Counted from the first letter of the stretch, positions 8,839 to 17,280 are shown. The stretch: 64,000 nt of DNA from Corynebacterium sp. p3-SID1145 (GCA_025144245.1 JALXXC010000004.1:1-64000); one strand, 5' to 3'. The notes: a model not told the origin generated them from the sequence alone. Made by a program: numbers and translations.

Positions 8839-9710
8839 CGGTTCATCTCCTTTGCGCAGTGGTTGGTGGAATCGAGGAAGACATCTTCCAGGCTGCGCCT
8901 CGTATCTTGGAGCGAGTACACGGTCACGCCCGCGCGTTGGGCGGTCTCGCCGACATCGCGCGGCGTAGCGTTGTCGACGATGACGGTCTCGCCGACAATC
9001 TGGCCTCCCGTGGCTTGTGCGAGCCGCGCCGGGTCGCTGCAGAGTGCTTCAACACGGTGTGATCCGAGGAAGTCGTCGAGATCTCCTTCGCCGACGAGGG
9101 ATCCGTTGTCGATGACAACGAGACGGTCGGCGGTCAGCTGCATTTCGCTCATCAGGTGCGAGGAAACTACGACTGCCCGCCCGTCGGCTGCCATCTGCCG
9201 GATGCGTCCGCGCATCCAGGCCACGCCCTGGGGGTCGAGCCCGTTGACTGGCTCGTCGAGGATGACGTTCGCTGGGTCCCCAATCAAGGCGGAGGCGACT
9301 CCAAGGCGTTGGCGCATGCCGAGGGAGTAATTTTTTACCTTCCGGGTCGCCGCGTCGGTGAGGCCGAACGCCTCCAAGGACTCGTCGGCGAGGGACTCGG
9401 GAAGACCCGCGTAGTCGGCCACCATCTTCAGGTGAGCGCGGCCGGTCATGTGCGGCGCGATCCATTCCGGGTTGAGCAGTGCACCGACGGAACGGGCGGG
9501 GTGGGGGAGGGAGCGGAAAGGGGAGCCGTCGATAAGCGCTGTGCCCTCGTCGGGCGATTCAAGCCCGACGACCATGCGCAATGTCGTGGACTTCCCAGAT
9601 CCGTTCGGGCCGAGGAAGCCAGTGACTGCGCCATCGGGGACGGTGAAACTGAGAGCGTCGACAGCCGTCGAGCGCGAATACCGTTTGGTCAAACTTTGAA
9701 CGTTGATCAT
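8835..9710 (-). CDS. ABC transporter ATP-binding protein
   Basis: 291 aa cytosolic ATPase subunit of the bacitracin/lantibiotic-export-like (BcrA/CcmA) type. Walker A is GPNGSGKST near residue 40, the signature is YSLGMRQRLGVA and Walker B is VILDEPVNGLDPQG, followed by the switch His in VSSHLMSEM. The C-terminal 70 residues form the extra domain usual in this class. The ATG at 9710 is preferred: GAATAT ends 7 nt upstream, fitting a leaderless start, and homologues begin just before SLTKRYS. An upstream ATG at 9776 would add 22 unlikely residues. It is coupled to the permease downstream. Confidence 0.85.
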   Translation of the reverse strand: MINVQSLTKRYSRSTAVDALSFTVPDGAVTGFLGPNGSGKSTTLRMVVGLESPDEGTALIDGSPFRSLPHPARSVGALLNPEWIAPHMTGRAHLKMVADYAGLPESLADESLEAFGLTDAATRKVKNYSLGMRQRLGVASALIGDPANVILDEPVNGLDPQGVAWMRGRIRQMAADGRAVVVSSHLMSEMQLTADRLVVIDNGSLVGEGDLDDFLGSHRVEALCSDPARLAQATGGQIVGETVIVDNATPRDVGETAQRAGVTVYSLQDTRRSLEDVFLDSTNHCAKEMNR

Positions 9711-9717
9711 GGTTTCG

Positions 9718-9723
9718 ATATTC
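9718..9723 (-). promoter_or_regulatory. -10-like box of ABC ATPase gene
   Basis: GAATAT, then 7 nt, then ATG 9710. Weaker than the others; likely the target region of the adjacent response regulator. Confidence 0.4.
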
Positions 9724-9797
9724 GCGCTGCCGAGCGAGGAAAACGTCGGTCTGCGGGTGTATTTCCGGGCGTACACCTCAGGGTGTACGCGGCATGC

Positions 9798-10460
9798 CTA
9801 GTGGCCGAGCAACTCGCTCGTGCCCACCACACCAGCGCGGAAGGCGAAGAGAACAGCGTGCACGCGGTCGCGTGAATTCGTTTTGAACAGGATGCGGTGC
9901 ACGTGCGTTTTCACGGTGGCGGGAGAGAGCGTCTCCGCTGCGGCGATCTCCTCGTTGGAGTAGCCGAGCGCAACAAGCCGGAGAATTTCCACTTCGCGGG
10001 GTGTCAGCTGCTCGAGCATCGTCTCATTGCGCATGGCCTCTTGCTGCTCAGGTGCGTGCGCCGCTCCGATGACGTACTTGGTCACCTTGGGCGCGAGCAC
10101 CGCGTCGCCGCCGTGAACGGTTCGGATCGCTTCGAGCAGCTCGTCAGGGTCGGAGTCTTTGAGCAAGAAGCCGGAAGCGCCAGCTTCGAGGGCACCGAGA
10201 ACGAGATCGCGGTCGTCGAAGGTGGTCAACATGATCACTCGGGTATGAGGCTGTTCCTCCAGTAACGAGCTGCAGGCGGTGATGCCGTCGGTGCCAGGCA
10301 TTCGGATGTCCAGCAGCACGATGTCGGCGGTCCTCTGCCCGAGCACACCCGTTCCATCGCTGGCCTGCCACACCACTTCCATGTCGGGCTGGGAGTTGAC
10401 CAGCATGGAAAAACCGGCGCGAACAAGGGGTTGATCGTCGACAAGCGCAACGGTGATCAT
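9798..10460 (-). CDS. NarL/LuxR family response regulator
   Basis: 220 aa two-component response regulator. The N-terminal receiver domain carries the phospho-acceptor Asp in DIVLLDIRMPGTDG, the conserved Thr in VIMLTTFDDRD and the Lys in FLLKDSDPDEL. A LuxR-type helix-turn-helix occupies about residues 150-215 (LTPREVEILRLVALGYSNEE, then SPATVKTHVHRILFK). The start overlaps the histidine kinase stop by 4 bp. It most likely regulates the adjacent ABC transporter operon, whose own promoter is predicted just upstream of 9710. Confidence 0.9.
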   Translation of the reverse strand: MITVALVDDQPLVRAGFSMLVNSQPDMEVVWQASDGTGVLGQRTADIVLLDIRMPGTDGITACSSLLEEQPHTRVIMLTTFDDRDLVLGALEAGASGFLLKDSDPDELLEAIRTVHGGDAVLAPKVTKYVIGAAHAPEQQEAMRNETMLEQLTPREVEILRLVALGYSNEEIAAAETLSPATVKTHVHRILFKTNSRDRVHAVLFAFRAGVVGTSELLGH

Positions 10461-11629
10461 CGCGGAACCTCCACTTCAAGGACGAACGATCCGTCCGAAT
10501 CAGCAATACGCACCCTGCCGCCGTGCGCGGCTACCCGCTCGCGGATGCCGACCAACCCGAACCCGTCGCTTTCTTGCTTGCTTATCGATGCCGGGTTCGC
10601 AGCCACGACCACCACCTCTTTCGCATTCGTCGAAAAAACGATTGAGCCTGTTTGCTCCGACGCATGGCGCAGCATGTTCGTCACCACCTCTTGGCAAATG
10701 CGGTAGAGGGTGAACTGAGTGAGGGCAGGCAGATCCTCCGGAAGCGTGTCGAAGCCGTCCACTGTGAGGTCGAGCCCCCGGGCCCGGGCATCGGCGAACA
10801 AGTCTTCGAAATCGCGCCGTCCGGGCGTCGCGCCCGCGGGGTGGCCATAATCCTCCTCGCGTAACACGCTAAGCAAGCCGCGCATTTGGGACAGGGCAGT
10901 GCGGGATTCCTCGCTGATTGTTTCGAGTGCTTCTTGTGCTTCGGCGGGGTTGGAGGCGGCAGCGTACCGGGCGCCGTCGGCAAGCGCGGTGATGCCCGCG
11001 AGTGAATGAGCGACAATGTCGTGCATTTCCCGAGCGATTTGGGTCCGCTCACGGACGTGGGCGAACTCGATCCGCTGTTTGAGCTCGTCAATGCGGTCGC
11101 GGCGCTGGCGAACTTGGGCACCGAGAAGGAAGAAAAACCCCAGCACGAGCCACGCGACGACAACAGATGCCACGGCGCTGAGCAGAGAGCGGGTGGCAGG
11201 AAGCGCGTTGAGGTCCAGCGCCTCGTGCCAGTGCATGAGCTGCTCTGCCGCCGTGATGCCGAGAATCCACGCCGCAGTCCACGGCCGGAGTCGCGGCGGC
11301 AAACGATACGAGGTCACGAATGCCGCCAGACAGACCGGTACTGTCCAATACAAAGGCACGCTCAGAGAGGGAATAGCCAACGACAGCGTGGCGCATCCAG
11401 CGACTGCAATCACCGACCACAGCGGCCGATCCCGATACAGCACGCACCCCACCCCGCACACGACGAGGAGAACCGTGCCCGCCGCGACCGCTGGGGCGGG
11501 CACCGCCTGACCATGCGACTGCACCGTAATCCAGTCGAAGCAGAAAAATACCGTAATCAGGGCAATTGCAAGCCATGCAAAGATGCGCCGCGAATCCCCC
11601 GCGCGTGTGCTTCCTGCTGCTCGAACCAT
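10457..11629 (-). CDS. Sensor histidine kinase (HisKA_3 type)
   Basis: 390 aa membrane histidine kinase of the NarL/DesK-partner class. Residues 1-155 hold five or so hydrophobic segments and no large extracellular domain, so it may sense the membrane or the partner transporter. The dimerisation/phospho-acceptor region contains His in IAREMHDIVAHSLAG, and the ATPase region has EVVTNMLRHASE and GFGLVGIRERVAAHGGRV. The ATG at 11629 is chosen because TATTGT lies exactly 7 nt before it; the ATG at 11677 would add 16 basic residues. The gene feeds directly into the overlapping response regulator. Confidence 0.87.
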   Translation of the reverse strand: MVRAAGSTRAGDSRRIFAWLAIALITVFFCFDWITVQSHGQAVPAPAVAAGTVLLVVCGVGCVLYRDRPLWSVIAVAGCATLSLAIPSLSVPLYWTVPVCLAAFVTSYRLPPRLRPWTAAWILGITAAEQLMHWHEALDLNALPATRSLLSAVASVVVAWLVLGFFFLLGAQVRQRRDRIDELKQRIEFAHVRERTQIAREMHDIVAHSLAGITALADGARYAAASNPAEAQEALETISEESRTALSQMRGLLSVLREEDYGHPAGATPGRRDFEDLFADARARGLDLTVDGFDTLPEDLPALTQFTLYRICQEVVTNMLRHASEQTGSIVFSTNAKEVVVVAANPASISKQESDGFGLVGIRERVAAHGGRVRIADSDGSFVLEVEVPR

Positions 11630-11636
11630 GGGGACA

Positions 11637-11642
11637 ACAATA
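11637..11642 (-). promoter_or_regulatory. -10 box of leaderless histidine kinase gene
   Basis: TATTGT, then 7 nt, then ATG 11629. Confidence 0.5.
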
Positions 11643-11767
11643 GGTCCCCGACGGAATAGTCGGCAGCGCCCGCGCAATCCCCAGCAAGGACATCCGTGAG
11701 GCGGACGAGATCGATCCTGTGACGGGATCAGCCTACAGCGGGGGACGGGACGTCGATAAGCGTGCTT

Positions 11768-12715
11768 TTAGCTCTGCCAGCGATCGTCCGGGCCGGTCTT
11801 GCGGTCGGCATAACGCATCTGCGCGTTGCCGTAATCCTCTTCCGGCAGTTGGTAGAAGAACACGCGCGGCATGACGGCCTCCGAATGCTCGAGGTACGTC
11901 GTGACGAACTTATCGACGTCCTCCCGCTCCGTCGAGGCCTTGTTCACGTAAATGAACAGCGGACGCGACAGAGGGTAATTGCCGCTCTTCGCCTCCTCCG
12001 AACTCGGGGCTATACCGTCGATATTCACGTTGTCGATGAACTTCTGGTACTCATCCTCGGTGGCCAGATAGTTGCCGATGCCCATGAAGGACAGGGCGTT
12101 CTCATCCTCGGAGACCCACCGGGACAACTCCTGGATGTCGTCGGTCGCCTCGTAATCGTCGCGGATCTCATCGCCTTGGAGGACAAGCTCTTTGAACACG
12201 CCGAGGGTACCGGAGCCATCGGGGCGGCCGTAGAGCTTGATCTCCTCGTCCGGCCAGGACGGGTCGATATCGGACCACTTGGTCACTGGGGAGTCCTTGG
12301 ACCAGATGTCGTGCAGCTGGTCGATGGTCAGGTCGGCGGCGAAGTCGTTGTCGCGGTGCTTCACAATGGTGATGGCATCGAGGCCGATCGGCAGCTCAAT
12401 GTATTCGACCTTGTTGTCGGCGCACTGCTTCTGAAAGTCGACGGGGGCGCCCGAACCGGGAATGGCCACGGAGGCATCGTTGATATCGGCTTCGCCGTTG
12501 CAGAACTTCTCGAAACCGTCGGTCGAGCCGATGGCCTCGACGTTGACGTCGAAGTCGTAGCGGTTGGCCATGTAAGAGGTGATCGGTTCCACGGTGGCGG
12601 AACCGGTGGCCTGGATCGCGTCTTCGCTGGGGGAGTTGGTCGAGGAACAACCGACGGCGAATACGGAGACTGCCGCCAGGATGGATGCGGTGAGGGCCTT
12701 GCGCGTCTTAATCAT
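11768..12715 (-). CDS. PstS-like phosphate-binding lipoprotein
   Basis: 315 aa periplasmic-binding-protein-like lipoprotein. The N-terminus is a lipoprotein signal peptide (KALTASILAAVSVFAVGCSS) with the lipobox Cys at about residue 25. The mature part has PstS-type phosphate-loop motifs: ATGSATVEP, then GEADINDASVAI, then GRPDGSGTLGVF. No pstC, pstA or pstB lies nearby. The gene instead follows a Na/Pi cotransporter and a small coiled-coil protein, and its start lies inside the 3' end of that small gene (8-bp overlap). It is therefore likely to capture or sense phosphate or a related oxyanion at the cell surface for this locus. Confidence 0.8.
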   Translation of the reverse strand: MIKTRKALTASILAAVSVFAVGCSSTNSPSEDAIQATGSATVEPITSYMANRYDFDVNVEAIGSTDGFEKFCNGEADINDASVAIPGSGAPVDFQKQCADNKVEYIELPIGLDAITIVKHRDNDFAADLTIDQLHDIWSKDSPVTKWSDIDPSWPDEEIKLYGRPDGSGTLGVFKELVLQGDEIRDDYEATDDIQELSRWVSEDENALSFMGIGNYLATEDEYQKFIDNVNIDGIAPSSEEAKSGNYPLSRPLFIYVNKASTEREDVDKFVTTYLEHSEAVMPRVFFYQLPEEDYGNAQMRYADRKTGPDDRWQS

Positions 12716-13139
12716 GGTGCTTGGCCTCCTGCATCTCGGCGCGGAACTCGCGCAGCAGGCGGAAGAGGTTCTTCCAGGAGCCCTGGGAGTTGCTCCAGTA
12801 TTTGGCGAAGTTCTCGTCCAGCTCAGCCTGCTGCTCCGGGGTGACGTTCGGGTTGATTTTCTTGTGCTTGTGGGTGGGATGGGTGCTCTCCGCAGCGACG
12901 ACGGTTTTGTCCTCTCCGTTGGCAGGTTCGACGACTGCTTCGGTGGTGGTGGCCTCATGGTCGGCGGTCAGGCGGTCCTTGTTGCGGCCGCGTGCGTTGA
13001 GCTCGACGCGCAGTTCGTCCGCGGTTTCTTCGAGCTCGGCGAGCAGGGCCTGCAGCGCCTCGTCGGGAGCCTCGCTCTTGATGAGGTCCTGGGCCATGGG
13101 GGACAGGTCGGGGGTCACGTTGTTGTCGGGGGTCGTCAT
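12708..13139 (-). CDS. Small coiled-coil protein between Na/Pi cotransporter and PstS-like gene
   Basis: 143 aa, not recognised. There is no signal peptide or membrane segment. A Leu/Glu-rich amphipathic helix covers residues 20-50 (ALQALLAELEETADELRVEL), a disordered Thr/Glu/Ala stretch follows, then a basic HPTHKHKKINP patch and a C-terminal helix ending EFRAEMQEAKHHD. It lies 11 bp after the cotransporter stop and overlaps the lipoprotein start by 8 bp, so the three genes are clearly one operon. A cytosolic regulator or adaptor of the cotransporter, like a PhoU stand-in, is possible but unproven. Confidence 0.6.
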   Translation of the reverse strand: MTTPDNNVTPDLSPMAQDLIKSEAPDEALQALLAELEETADELRVELNARGRNKDRLTADHEATTTEAVVEPANGEDKTVVAAESTHPTHKHKKINPNVTPEQQAELDENFAKYWSNSQGSWKNLFRLLREFRAEMQEAKHHD

Positions 13140-13150
13140 CGAGGGGCTCC

Positions 13151-14500
13151 TTACATCAGGGAGTTAGAAATGAACACTGCCAGCAGCGGGATGGCGAAGA
13201 AGACGCCACCGATGTAGATGAATACGTAGAGTTTGTTCTTCTCGGCTAGGCCAGCGAGCCAGTCGGAGCACTTCGGCGGAAGGTCGCGCAGGAACGGGAT
13301 GCCAAGGATGAGGATGGCGGAGAAGAAGTTGAAAAGGGTGTGCACGAGGGCACCGGCCATCGCGGCTTCCGCCTCTGTGCCTGTTGCGGCGAATGCCGCG
13401 ATAAGACCGGTCAGGGTTGTACCGATATTCGCACCCACCACGAACGGGAACAGGGTGCGGACCTGGAACTTGCCGGATGCCGCAAGCGGAACCGTCAGGG
13501 CGGTCGTGGTGGAGGAGGACTGGACCAATGCGGTGATGAGGGCACCGGAGAGTGCACCGAAGAACGCGTTCTTGCCCAAGGCTGCGTAGAGGATATCTTG
13601 CGCCTTGCCCACGAGCAGGGCATTCAGGAGTTTGCCGATGAAGCTGATGGAAACCAGGACGAGTGCGACACCGATGATGGCCAGGACGACACCGCCCAAG
13701 ACATCGCCGAGCGGTTCGACGAGACCGCTTGCCAGCCCGACGAGGGGTTCGGTGATCATGTCGATGAAGTCGCCGAGCGCTTCGAAAAAACCCGCAATGA
13801 TGCCTTCACCGGAACCGGTGAGGGACGGTGCGATTGCGGTCGCCGTCTTGCCCAAGAAGCCGGTGAGCATCTCCAGCGTGAAGAAGAACAGGATGGCAAT
13901 GAGGTTGAAAAAGTCGTGCACGGTCGCCATGGAGAAGCCGTTGCGGAACTGCTTCTTGTTGCCGGCCAGGCCCAGGGCCACCAGGGTCGAGGTGACCGAG
14001 GTGCCCATGTTGGCGCCGAAGAGCATTGGAATGGCGATATTCAGTGGCAGGCCACCCGCGATCATGCCGACCACGATGGATGTGGTGGTCGAAGAAGACT
14101 GAATGATCGCGGTGGTGACGATACCGATGGCCAGGCCGACGAACGGGTTCTCGGCGAAGGAGAATAGTTCCTTGGCTTGGTCGCCCGCGGCCATCTTGAA
14201 GCCGTCGCCGATCATGCCCACACCGTTGAGGAGCAGCCAGATGGCGAGGAATACGGCGATCCAATTGGCTATTTGCTTCGCGGTGCCCTCGAAGGGCAGG
14301 AAGCTCAGCGGGTCACTATTTTCGGCATCGTCGTCCGGGTCGGTATCGGCGGAAGCACCAGTAGCATTCCGGCTGGTCGTCTCGTCGGCGCGATCGATGC
14401 CTTCTGAATCGGTAACGGTGCGGTCGACCACGCGGACATCGGCGTCTTGCGGGAGCTCGTGTTCGCCGGCAATGTCGCGCGGCAATCCCTTATCGCTCAT
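13151..14500 (-). CDS. nptA: Na+/phosphate cotransporter (NptA family)
   Basis: 449 aa SLC34/NptA-type sodium-dependent phosphate importer. The family's duplicated Gln-Ser-Ser-Ser motifs are present: IIQSSSTTTSIVVGM near residue 135 and LVQSSSTTTALTVPL near 315. About eight to ten hydrophobic helices surround them. The first 75 residues are hydrophilic, acidic and probably cytosolic. The start at 14500 follows AGAAGAGAGA-type purine sequence 4 nt upstream; longer in-frame starts read through intergenic sequence. It is the first gene of the operon with the coiled-coil protein and the PstS-like lipoprotein. The phosphate substrate is inferred from the family. Confidence 0.85.
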   Translation of the reverse strand: MSDKGLPRDIAGEHELPQDADVRVVDRTVTDSEGIDRADETTSRNATGASADTDPDDDAENSDPLSFLPFEGTAKQIANWIAVFLAIWLLLNGVGMIGDGFKMAAGDQAKELFSFAENPFVGLAIGIVTTAIIQSSSTTTSIVVGMIAGGLPLNIAIPMLFGANMGTSVTSTLVALGLAGNKKQFRNGFSMATVHDFFNLIAILFFFTLEMLTGFLGKTATAIAPSLTGSGEGIIAGFFEALGDFIDMITEPLVGLASGLVEPLGDVLGGVVLAIIGVALVLVSISFIGKLLNALLVGKAQDILYAALGKNAFFGALSGALITALVQSSSTTTALTVPLAASGKFQVRTLFPFVVGANIGTTLTGLIAAFAATGTEAEAAMAGALVHTLFNFFSAILILGIPFLRDLPPKCSDWLAGLAEKNKLYVFIYIGGVFFAIPLLAVFISNSLM

Positions 14501-14646
14501 CGGTTCTCTCTTCTGTATGTAGATGGGAACATAGGCACGCTCCACACTACGTACAGGTATTTGCCAGCGGGTTAATGGTTTGTTAACAGGCTGCGAAACA
14601 TTTGAACCGGAAAAAGTTGGCCCACATCCATAAGGCCGCGGAACAA

Positions 14647-15240
14647 CTACGGAACCGCAGGGATGGCGAGACCCTTGGCCACAAGCGTTCCCCACTGTTT
14701 AGCCGTTACAGCTTCGCTCGCTAGGGCCGGTCGGTGCCAGCCGGTCCACGTGGTGAATGGCAGCTTGCGGGCCTCCAACAGTGTGATGATCGCGCCGGGC
14801 TGGTCCGCCTTTTCCGGTGCAGCGACCACGGGAGTGCGGCTGACGGAAAGCGAGGTGTTGGCGCGGAGGAACTCGTATGTCACGGAGGCGAGGGGGCTGT
14901 TGCCCACGATAACCAGGCTGCTCCCCGCCGCTGCAGCGTCGTCGGCCACGATGACGGTGTCGTAGTAGTGGATGAGCTCGCCGATGCTCACCGCGTCCTC
15001 GCCGGCGCCGATGCGGATATTCCCGAACAGGCGCAGGCGGGGGACAAGATCACGGCCGCTGCCGGTGCTGGCGCGGTGCGTCGAGCCGAAGCGGATCAGG
15101 CAGGTCGGTGCGGGGGCTTTGCTGAACAGGTCCACGAAGTAGTCGCCCATGCAGATGAGAAGGTCCGAGGTCTCAATGGCTGCGGCGCCGTGGCCGATGA
15201 CGGCGACACGGTGAGCGGCACGGCGGGGTGCGTGCGTCAT
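14647..15240 (-). CDS. Compact FprA-like (ferredoxin/adrenodoxin reductase-like) protein
   Basis: 197 aa, divergent from cysI where C. glutamicum carries a full-length ferredoxin-NADP reductase (Fpr2). Resemblance to FprA is visible in order: a dinucleotide-binding start RVAVIGHGAAAIE, VDLFSKAPAPTCLIRFG (FprA VDMLE..PTPWGLVR), LRLFGNIRIG, YYDTVIVADDA, a second strand-turn LVIVGNSPLAS, and an FprA-like C-terminal piece LPFTTWTGWHR. Full FprA proteins have about 450 residues, so most of the NADPH domain is missing and its glycine motif is altered. The reading frame is open with a good site (AAGGAG, 6 nt). It may be a repurposed or decaying reductase; homology is judged by eye only. Confidence 0.6.
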   Translation of the reverse strand: MTHAPRRAAHRVAVIGHGAAAIETSDLLICMGDYFVDLFSKAPAPTCLIRFGSTHRASTGSGRDLVPRLRLFGNIRIGAGEDAVSIGELIHYYDTVIVADDAAAAGSSLVIVGNSPLASVTYEFLRANTSLSVSRTPVVAAPEKADQPGAIITLLEARKLPFTTWTGWHRPALASEAVTAKQWGTLVAKGLAIPAVP

Positions 15241-15312
15241 TGCTTTCTCCTTCTCATGTGGTTGCGGGTGCGTTCCCCGCAGGTCGATGGTTGATTCGGC
15301 GACCCAAATTCG

Positions 15313-15328
15313 TAGACCGCTTAGTCTG
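15313..15328. promoter_or_regulatory. McbR-type operator upstream of cysI
   Basis: TAGAC-CGCTTA-GTCTG differs at one base from the known McbR consensus TAGAC-N6-GTCTA. McbR is the master repressor of sulfur and methionine genes in C. glutamicum. It lies between the divergent Fpr-like and cysI genes, just upstream of a candidate -35 (TTGACC, 15345). Repression by McbR when S-adenosylhomocysteine is low is the expected behaviour. Confidence 0.7.
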
Positions 15329-15344
15329 TAACCGTAATCACCGA

Positions 15345-15358
15345 TTGACCGTGGTCAA
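15345..15358. promoter_or_regulatory. Perfect palindrome TTGACC-GT-GGTCAA in cys promoter region
   Basis: A 14-bp perfect inverted repeat that also supplies a candidate -35 (TTGACC) for a -10 like TATTTA at 15370. Its position suggests an operator, possibly for an activator such as CysR, whose binding sequence I do not know well enough to assign. Confidence 0.4.
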
Positions 15359-15482
15359 GGTTTGCTTGCTATTTAGATTCAAGGCAAAGTGCAGAATACG
15401 ACCGCAAATTGGGGTGCCGTGCTGGTTTAGACCAAGTGGTATGTGTAGCGTTCATCACAGCGAATCTGGCCGCCACGTCAGA

Positions 15483-15498
15483 TAGACAGATCAGTCCA
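15483..15498. promoter_or_regulatory. Second McbR-like site in the cysI leader
   Basis: TAGAC-AGATCA-GTCCA matches nine of ten specified bases of TAGAC-N6-GTCTA. It lies 57 bp before the cysI start codon and 155 bp from the first site. Two spaced sites would allow cooperative or roadblock repression. Confidence 0.5.
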
Positions 15499-15555
15499 TA
15501 CGGGGACCGCCCTGCGGAACTGGAGAACACCAGAGAAAGAGCAAGAGGAGGCGAC

Positions 15556-17280
15556 ATGGCAGCCACGGGCACCACCGCGACCGCTGAGAAGCGACCCGAG
15601 CGCCCTAAGCGCACCGCCCGCAAGCCCAAGCCCGAAGGTCAGTGGAAGGTCGACGGTAAAACGCCGCTCAACCACGACGAAGAGCTGAAGCAGGAAGAGC
15701 CCGTGTTGCAGGTCAAGCAGCGGGTCATCGATACCTACTCCAAGCAGGGTTTCGCTTCTATCCCGAACGAGGACCTCTACCCGCGCTTCAAGTGGCTCGG
15801 CCTGTATACCCAGCGCAAGCAGAATTTGGGTGGCGAGCACACGGGCAAGGACAACCTCGAGCTCCAGGACGAGTACTTCATGGCGCGCGTGCGTTTCGAC
15901 GGCGGACAGTGCTCCACCGGGCAAGCCCGCGCAGTGGGGGAGATCTCACGAGATTACTGCCGTTCCACCGCGGACCTCACGGACCGCCAGAACATCCAGC
16001 TCCACTGGGTAGGCATCGAGGATGTCCCGGCGATCTGGGACAAACTCGAGTCCGTCGGGCTGAACACATGGGACGCGTGCGGGGATGTGCCGCGCGTGAT
16101 CATGGGTTCGCCGGTGGCGGGAGTTGCCAAAGACGAGATCATCGACGCCACACCCGCAGTGGAGAAGATCAAGAACGAGTACGTCCTCCGCGATGAATTC
16201 CAGAACCTGCCGCGCAAGTTCAAGACCGCCATCTCCGGCAACGCGCGCCAAGACGTGATCCACGAGATCAACGACATCGCCTTCATCGGTGTCGAGCACC
16301 CGGAGCTCGGCCCCGGCTTCGAGCTCTTCGTCGGCGGCGGCCTGTCCACTAACCCGATGCTGGCCAAATCGCTCGGCGCCTTCGTCACCCTCGACCAAGT
16401 CCCCGAAGTGTGGGCGGGGGTTGTGCGCATTTTCCGCGACTACGGTTACCGCCGCCTGCGCAACCGCGCGCGCCTGAAATTCTTGGTGGCGCAGTGGGGC
16501 GTCGAAAAATTCCGCACTGTTCTCGAGGACGAGTACTTGGGCTACAAGCTCCCCGACGGCCCGCGTGCCCCGATGAACCTCATCGACCGCGACCACGTCG
16601 GCGTGCACGAGCAGAAGGACGGCAAGGTCTACTTGGGCGTGAAGCCGACGATGGGGCACCTGACCGGCGAGCAGCTCATCGCGATTGCCGACCTGGCGGA
16701 AAGCTACGGGCTTGAGCGTCTGCGCCTGACGTCGTTCAAGGAGATTCTCTTCCTGGACGTCGATCCGGAGAAGGTGGACGCGCTCGCGGACGATCTGCAG
16801 GAAATGGGCATGTACTCCAAGCCGAGCGAATTCCGCCGTGGCATGCTCACCTGCACGGGCCTCGAATACTGCAAACTAGCCCACACCACCACCAAGGCCA
16901 AGGGCATCGAGCTTGTCGACGAGCTGGAGGACCGCTTCGGCGACATCGATTCCCCCATCACCATCACGCTCAACGGCTGCCCGAACTCGTGCGCCCGAAC
17001 CCAGGTCTCTGACATGGGCTTCAAGGGGCAGATGGTCGACGACGGCAACGGCAACAAGGTCGAAGGTTTCCAGGTGCACCTGGGCGGCACCGTCACCCGC
17101 GAAACCCCGGACGGTGAGAAGGAAGCCAATTTCGGCCGCAAGATCCGCGGACACAAAGTGCTCTCGTCCGAGCTCGGGGATTACGTGAGCCGTGTGGTGG
17201 CGAATTACGTCGATAAGCGAAATGACGGCGAGATCTTCCGCGACTGGGTGCTGCGCGCCGATGAGGAGGACCTGAAGTGA
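15556..17280 (+). CDS. cysI: Ferredoxin-dependent sulfite reductase
   Basis: 574 aa assimilatory sulfite reductase (nitrite/sulfite reductase hemoprotein family). It reduces sulfite to sulfide with six electrons, using a coupled siroheme-[4Fe-4S] centre. The four cluster cysteines are visible in CTGLEYC near residue 435 and NGCPNSC near 475. Both ferredoxin-like half-domains and sirohaem domains are present and the length is normal. The first 30 residues are basic and Thr/Ala-rich. The ATG at 15556 has a strong AGGAGG 4 nt upstream. It is first of a tightly packed operon. Nitrite reduction is the alternative, but the cysHDN context decides for sulfite. Confidence 0.93.
   Translation: MAATGTTATAEKRPERPKRTARKPKPEGQWKVDGKTPLNHDEELKQEEPVLQVKQRVIDTYSKQGFASIPNEDLYPRFKWLGLYTQRKQNLGGEHTGKDNLELQDEYFMARVRFDGGQCSTGQARAVGEISRDYCRSTADLTDRQNIQLHWVGIEDVPAIWDKLESVGLNTWDACGDVPRVIMGSPVAGVAKDEIIDATPAVEKIKNEYVLRDEFQNLPRKFKTAISGNARQDVIHEINDIAFIGVEHPELGPGFELFVGGGLSTNPMLAKSLGAFVTLDQVPEVWAGVVRIFRDYGYRRLRNRARLKFLVAQWGVEKFRTVLEDEYLGYKLPDGPRAPMNLIDRDHVGVHEQKDGKVYLGVKPTMGHLTGEQLIAIADLAESYGLERLRLTSFKEILFLDVDPEKVDALADDLQEMGMYSKPSEFRRGMLTCTGLEYCKLAHTTTKAKGIELVDELEDRFGDIDSPITITLNGCPNSCARTQVSDMGFKGQMVDDGNGNKVEGFQVHLGGTVTRETPDGEKEANFGRKIRGHKVLSSELGDYVSRVVANYVDKRNDGEIFRDWVLRADEEDLK

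Noticed and set aside
10570..10581. Sixteenth 11-mer copy (GCTTATCGATG)
   Set aside because: One mismatch to CGTCGATAAGC at a position other than the tolerated pyrimidine; similar near-misses at 50147 and 53701 were also not counted.
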